Shown piece after piece: positions 30,604 to 34,071 of a stretch of DNA of 34,071 nucleotides. The translations under genes and the position numbers were made by a program. The first letter of the stretch is position 1. The number at the start of each line of letters is the position of its first letter. The notes below the pieces were generated by a model, which did not search any database, was not told the origin of the DNA, and saw nothing but the letters and a program-made list of their open reading frames with translations. The stretch lies in NCBI RefSeq assembly GCF_014925385.1, contig NZ_JACSDK010000004.1, positions 1 through 34,071 of the forward strand, read 5' to 3'. This stretch comes from Pelagibius marinus (lineage in GTDB: Bacteria > Pseudomonadota > Alphaproteobacteria > Kiloniellales > Kiloniellaceae).

Positions 30604-32988
30604 ATGACGGGATCACACCAGACGCCCGGGATGCAGCTTGTGGATGCTTGGGTCATCGCCTATGCCCGCTGGGTGATCCGCTGGCGCTGGGCGGTGCTGC
30701 TGGCCTGTGTGCTGGCGGCCGTCGCCCTGGCCGGCGGCGGGCGCTTCCTCGGCTTTTCCACCGATTACCGGGTCTTCTTCAGCGAAGACAACCCGCAGCT
30801 TCGCGCCTTCGAATCCCTGCAGCAGGTCTATACCAAGGATGACAACATCCTGATCGTCCTGCAGCCGGCCGAGGGCGACGTCTTCACGCCCAAGACCCTG
30901 GCCGCGCTGCGCCAGCTGACCGAGGCGTCCTGGCAGCTGCCTTTCTCGCGGCGGGTCGATTCCCTGACCAACTTCCAGCACAGCTACGCCGAGGGCGACG
31001 ACCTGACCGTCGAGGACCTGGTGCCCGCCCGGCTGGTGGAGGCGGGCGCCGCGCTGACGCCGGAGCGCCTGGAGGCGATCCGCGCCGTGGCGCTGGCGGA
31101 GCCCCTGCTGCGCGACCGCATCGTCGCCCCGGACGGCCGGACGACGGGGGTCAACGTCACGCTCACTCTGCCGGGCGAAAGCGAGGACGAGGTTCTTGAG
31201 GCCATGGCCGCGACCCGCGAGCTGGTCGCCGCCTTCGAGGCCGACCACCCGGAAATCAAGGTGGCGGTGACCGGCCTGGTGGCGCTTGATGCGGCTTTCA
31301 GCGAAGCCAGCCTTGCGGATCTCAAGACTCTCGTCCCCGCCATGTACGGGATCATCATCGCCGGCCTGCTGATCTTCCTGCGCTCTCTCGCCGGCACCGT
31401 CGCCACGCTGCTGGTCGTCGGCCTCTCCGCGGCCAGCGCCATGGGCCTGGCCGGCTGGCTCGGCATTCTCCTCACGCCACCCTCGGCGATCGCACCGACC
31501 ATCATCCTCACCCTGGCGGTGGCTGACTCCATCCACCTGCTGGTCACCCTGCTGCACGCCATGGGCCAGGGCGCCGACAAGCGGGCGGCCATCGTCGAGA
31601 GCCTACGCGTCAACTTCAGCCCGGTCTTTCTGACCTCGCTGACCACGGCCATCGGCTTCCTCAGCCTCAACTTCTCCGACGCCCCGCCGTTCCGCGACCT
31701 GGGCAACATGACCGCCATGGGCGTGACCGCGGCCTGGATCTATTCGGCGACCTTCCTGCCGGCCTTTCTCGCCGTCGTGCCGCTGAAGGCACGGCAGCGG
31801 CCGGCGGAGGGACGAAATGATGCCATGGAACGGCTCGGCGAATTCGTACTGTTCCACCGCCGGAAATTGCTCTGGATCATGCTCGCCCTGGTCGTCGGGC
31901 TAGGCGCCTGGATCCCGCGCATCGAGTTGAACGATCAGTTCGTGAACTACTTCGAGCCTTCGATCCCCTTCCGCGTCGACACCGATTTCGCCATGGAGAA
32001 CCTCTCCGGTATCTATCAGTTGGAGTTCTCACTGCCGGCGGCGGAGACCGGCGGCATCAGCGAGCCGGATTACCTGCAGAAGGTCGATGCCTTCTCGGCC
32101 TGGCTGCGGGCGCGCCCGGAAGTGGTCCACGTGCAGAGCATTACCGACATCTTCCGGCGACTGAACAAGAACATGCACGGCGACGAAGAGGCCTGGTACC
32201 GCCTGCCCGAGGAGCGCGAGCTGGCGGCCCAGTACCTGCTGCTCTTCGAGATGTCGCTGCCCTACGGCCTGGACCTCAACAACCAGATCAACGTCGACAA
32301 GTCGTCGCTGCGTGTCATCGCCACCCTGAGGAACATCACCACACGGCAGGCGCGCCAGCTGAAGGTTGCAGCGGAAGGCTGGCTGGCCACCAACATGCCG
32401 GCCTCGGCCAGCGAGCCCACCGGCCCCTTCGTCATGTTCGCCTACATCTCGGAACGCAACATCCAGTCCATGCTGTTCGGCACCGGCCTGGCCCTGGTGC
32501 TGATCTCGCTGTCGCTGATCCTCGCCCTGCGCAGCCTCAAGGTCGGCGGCCTCAGCATCATTCCCAACGTGATCCCGGCGGTCATGGCCTTTGGTCTTTG
32601 GGGCCTCCTCGTTGGGGAGATCGGCCTGGCATCTTCCGTGGTTGTCGCCACCAGCCTGGGCATCATCGTCGATGACACCGTGCATTTTCTCAGCAAGTAC
32701 CTGCGCGCCCGGCGCGAGAGGGGGGCGAGCCCGGAAGACGCCGTGCGCTATGCCTTCGCCACCGTGGGCCGCGCGCTCTGGGTCACCTCGGCGGTGCTGG
32801 TTGCTGGTTTTGCCACCCTTTCGCTCTCCGCTTTTGAAGGCAATGGAAGTCTTGGCATGCTGACAGCCATCGCGCTTGTTGCGGCGCTGATCGCCGACTT
32901 TTTACTGCTGCCGCCGCTGCTGCTGGCCATCGACAAGGAGCAAGACCATGCTGACGCGCCCGACGAGCTTCCACAGGTGGTGGACTGA
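30604..32988 (+). CDS. RND/MMPL family exporter (HAE3-like)
   Basis: A 794-residue inner-membrane transporter with the duplicated RND plan. Helix 1 (WRWAVLLACVLAAVALAGG) is followed by a periplasmic loop (about 50-230), a block of helices (MYGIIIAGLLIFLRSLAGTV, TIILTLAVADSIHLLVTLLH with the intramembrane D, TSLTTAIGFLSLNFSD), a basic cytoplasmic joint, helix 7 and a second loop (440-610), then the second block (LVLISLSLILALRS, VVATSLGIIVDDTVHFLSKY with paired aspartates, VLVAGFATLSLSAFEGNG). The aspartates in the fourth helix of each half are expected proton-relay residues. AAAAGGTGA precedes ATG 30604. Together with a LolA-like protein it probably exports a lipid or hydrophobic compound. Confidence 0.9.
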   Translation: MTGSHQTPGMQLVDAWVIAYARWVIRWRWAVLLACVLAAVALAGGGRFLGFSTDYRVFFSEDNPQLRAFESLQQVYTKDDNILIVLQPAEGDVFTPKTLAALRQLTEASWQLPFSRRVDSLTNFQHSYAEGDDLTVEDLVPARLVEAGAALTPERLEAIRAVALAEPLLRDRIVAPDGRTTGVNVTLTLPGESEDEVLEAMAATRELVAAFEADHPEIKVAVTGLVALDAAFSEASLADLKTLVPAMYGIIIAGLLIFLRSLAGTVATLLVVGLSAASAMGLAGWLGILLTPPSAIAPTIILTLAVADSIHLLVTLLHAMGQGADKRAAIVESLRVNFSPVFLTSLTTAIGFLSLNFSDAPPFRDLGNMTAMGVTAAWIYSATFLPAFLAVVPLKARQRPAEGRNDAMERLGEFVLFHRRKLLWIMLALVVGLGAWIPRIELNDQFVNYFEPSIPFRVDTDFAMENLSGIYQLEFSLPAAETGGISEPDYLQKVDAFSAWLRARPEVVHVQSITDIFRRLNKNMHGDEEAWYRLPEERELAAQYLLLFEMSLPYGLDLNNQINVDKSSLRVIATLRNITTRQARQLKVAAEGWLATNMPASASEPTGPFVMFAYISERNIQSMLFGTGLALVLISLSLILALRSLKVGGLSIIPNVIPAVMAFGLWGLLVGEIGLASSVVVATSLGIIVDDTVHFLSKYLRARRERGASPEDAVRYAFATVGRALWVTSAVLVAGFATLSLSAFEGNGSLGMLTAIALVAALIADFLLLPPLLLAIDKEQDHADAPDELPQVVD

Positions 32989-33775
32989 CTGGAGGGTACT
33001 GGCTGTCGCCTTCCTCTCCTTCGGGGTGGTTGACGGCGTGCAGGCCGAGACGCCGGAGGAAAAAGGACGAGCCATCGCCGAGGAGATGGACCGCCGCGAC
33101 CTCGGCTTCGAGGACAGCTACGTCGAGCTGAAGATGGTGTTGAGCAACAAGCAGGGCGAAAGCAGCACCCGCGAGCTGCGCCTGCAGACCCTGGAAGTGC
33201 CGGCGCGGGAGACCGGCGACAAATCGCTGATCGTCTTCGACCATCCCCGCGATATCGAAGGCACGGCCTTCCTCAGTTTCACCAAGATCCTGGACCCCGA
33301 CGACCAGTGGCTCTACCTGCCGGCGCTGAAGCGGGTGAAGCGTATCTCCTCGGCCAACAAGTCCGGCCCCTTCGTGGGCAGCGAGTTCGCCTACGAGGAC
33401 ATGCTCTCCCAGGAGGTCGACAAGTACGACTACCGCTGGCTGCGCGACGAGGACTGCGGTCCGCTCAGCTGCTTCGTGGTCGAGCGCTATCCGCTCTACG
33501 AGAACTCCGGCTACACGCGCCAGGTCGTGTGGATTGACCAGGATGAATACCGCGCCCAGCGCGTGGACTTCTACGACCGCAAGGACTCCCTGCTGAAGAC
33601 CCTGACCTTCGGCGGCTACAAGCAGTACCTGGACCAGTACTGGCGCGCCGACGACTGGTACATGGAGAACCACCAGACCGGCAAGACCACGCGGCTGACC
33701 TTCGACAACTGGGAATTCCGTACCGGGCTCGACGAGAACGATTTTGATCCCAACCGCCTGAAGCGGCTGCGCTGA
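32948..33775 (+). CDS. Outer membrane lipoprotein-sorting (LolA-like) protein
   Basis: A 275-residue periplasmic protein: signal peptide to about residue 33 (VLAVAFLSFGVVDGVQA followed by ETPEE), then the LolA-like half-barrel often annotated as outer membrane lipoprotein-sorting protein: YVELKMVLSNKQGESSTREL, TAFLSFTKILDPDDQWLYLP, ALKRVKRISSANKSGPFVGS, EFAYEDM, then YTRQVVWIDQDEYRAQRVDF and LTFDNWEFRTGLDENDFDPN. The AYEDM block is typical of this group, which pairs with RND exporters. It starts inside the end of the exporter gene (41-base overlap) behind AAGGAG, so the two are translationally linked. It likely carries the exported lipid across the periplasm. Confidence 0.88.
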   Translation: MLTRPTSFHRWWTDWRVLAVAFLSFGVVDGVQAETPEEKGRAIAEEMDRRDLGFEDSYVELKMVLSNKQGESSTRELRLQTLEVPARETGDKSLIVFDHPRDIEGTAFLSFTKILDPDDQWLYLPALKRVKRISSANKSGPFVGSEFAYEDMLSQEVDKYDYRWLRDEDCGPLSCFVVERYPLYENSGYTRQVVWIDQDEYRAQRVDFYDRKDSLLKTLTFGGYKQYLDQYWRADDWYMENHQTGKTTRLTFDNWEFRTGLDENDFDPNRLKRLR

Positions 33776-33776
33776 C

Positions 33777-34071
33777 ATGGAAAAGGGAAGGGGACGAAGC
33801 ACCATCGTCGCAAGCGTGCTGCTGGGTGCCTTGGCCGGCGAGGACCCCGCAGTGGCTCAGGAAATCGACTGGTCGAAGCTGGACTTCTCCGGCTATGTGG
33901 CCGGCGAGACGCGCATCTTCCCGCAATCGCCGCAGTATCCGGAGCAGAAGAACACGCGCTTTTCGCCCTCGCTGGCCGTACAGCCGGAACTGCGCTACCG
34001 CTGGAACCGGCGCGACGACCGCATCACCTTCGTGCCCTTCCTGCGCCTCGACGCCGACGACGAGAACCGCA
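33777..34071 (+). CDS. Exported outer-membrane-type protein, 5' part only
   Basis: The gene starts one base after the LolA-like stop and runs off the window after 98 codons. The N-terminus is a likely signal peptide (STIVASVLLGALAGEDPAVA, cleaved near residue 28), followed by alternating residues typical of outer-membrane strands (FSGYVAGETRIF, PSLAVQPELRYRWNRRDDRI, TFVPFLRLD). In this operon type the third gene is often an outer-membrane beta-barrel protein, which fits. AAAAGGGAAGG lies after rather than before the ATG, and the true start could be slightly downstream. Confidence 0.65.
   Translation, partial: MEKGRGRSTIVASVLLGALAGEDPAVAQEIDWSKLDFSGYVAGETRIFPQSPQYPEQKNTRFSPSLAVQPELRYRWNRRDDRITFVPFLRLDADDENR

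Noticed and set aside
30613-31557. Minus-strand 314-codon open frame rich in Q, G and R
   Set aside because: Shadow of the RND exporter; residue bias is that of a complemented membrane-protein gene.
32783-33805. Minus-strand 340-codon open frame
   Set aside because: Antisense shadow of the LolA-like gene and exporter end; composition mirrors their codons.

Overview
The window looks like GC-rich alphaproteobacterial DNA, probably accessory chromosome or plasmid. Pointers are the MobA/MobL relaxase with an oriT-like stem of rhizobial type, PEP-CTERM proteins behind sigma-54 promoters, and small alphaproteobacterial-looking proteins. A Rhodospirillales-like host is my guess from protein flavour only; no rRNA, tRNA or core gene fixes the taxon.

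Layout: (1) 1-5690, mobilisation and cargo: an oriT-like stem-loop, a MOBQ-type relaxase (294-2348), two distantly paralogous proteins of unknown function (2501-3175, 3368-4045), a DUF429 protein and two small membrane proteins. (2) 5698-14734, minus-strand defence operon: hsdR, FRG-domain gene, hsdM, hsdS, three small genes of unknown function, a GIY-YIG nuclease gene and, after a 70-base gap, a DUF4268 nuclease-like gene. From hsdM to the GIY-YIG gene every junction is a 4-base ATGA overlap. The 51-residue gene in that chain repeats the HsdS C-terminus. (3) 14921-15130, a class II aldolase remnant. (4) 15315-16224, a helix-turn-helix regulator divergent from a NADAR-domain gene, with a 14-base-arm palindrome between them. 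(5) 16232-23302, a tightly packed minus-strand operon encoding a phosphoribosyltransferase-like protein, an ORC/CDC6-like AAA+ ATPase, an unrecognised Rossmann-like protein, a SIS-HAD fusion and a PfkB sugar kinase. This is the best candidate for a poorly described system: a nucleotide-driven switch attached to sugar-phosphate chemistry inside a defence island. (6) 23862-24190, a small self-contained unit: consensus promoter with a palindrome around its -10 box, a possible leader peptide, a 55-residue membrane peptide and a strong terminator. (7) 24574-29947, secreted and surface proteins: a small exported protein, a zinc-ribbon protein, two paralogous PEP-CTERM proteins with duplicated sigma-54 promoters, an RTX protein, an IS66 remnant and several degraded small genes marking segmental duplication. 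(8) 30604-34071, an RND/MMPL exporter, a LolA-like outer-membrane lipoprotein-sorting protein and the start of an outer-membrane protein, one operon running off the end.

Regions 2, 4 and 5 together form a defence island of about 17 kb: type I restriction with accessory genes, a putative ADP-ribose glycohydrolase module and the PRTase/ATPase/sugar-kinase operon. All functional claims come from motif reading and family memory; no database search was run.
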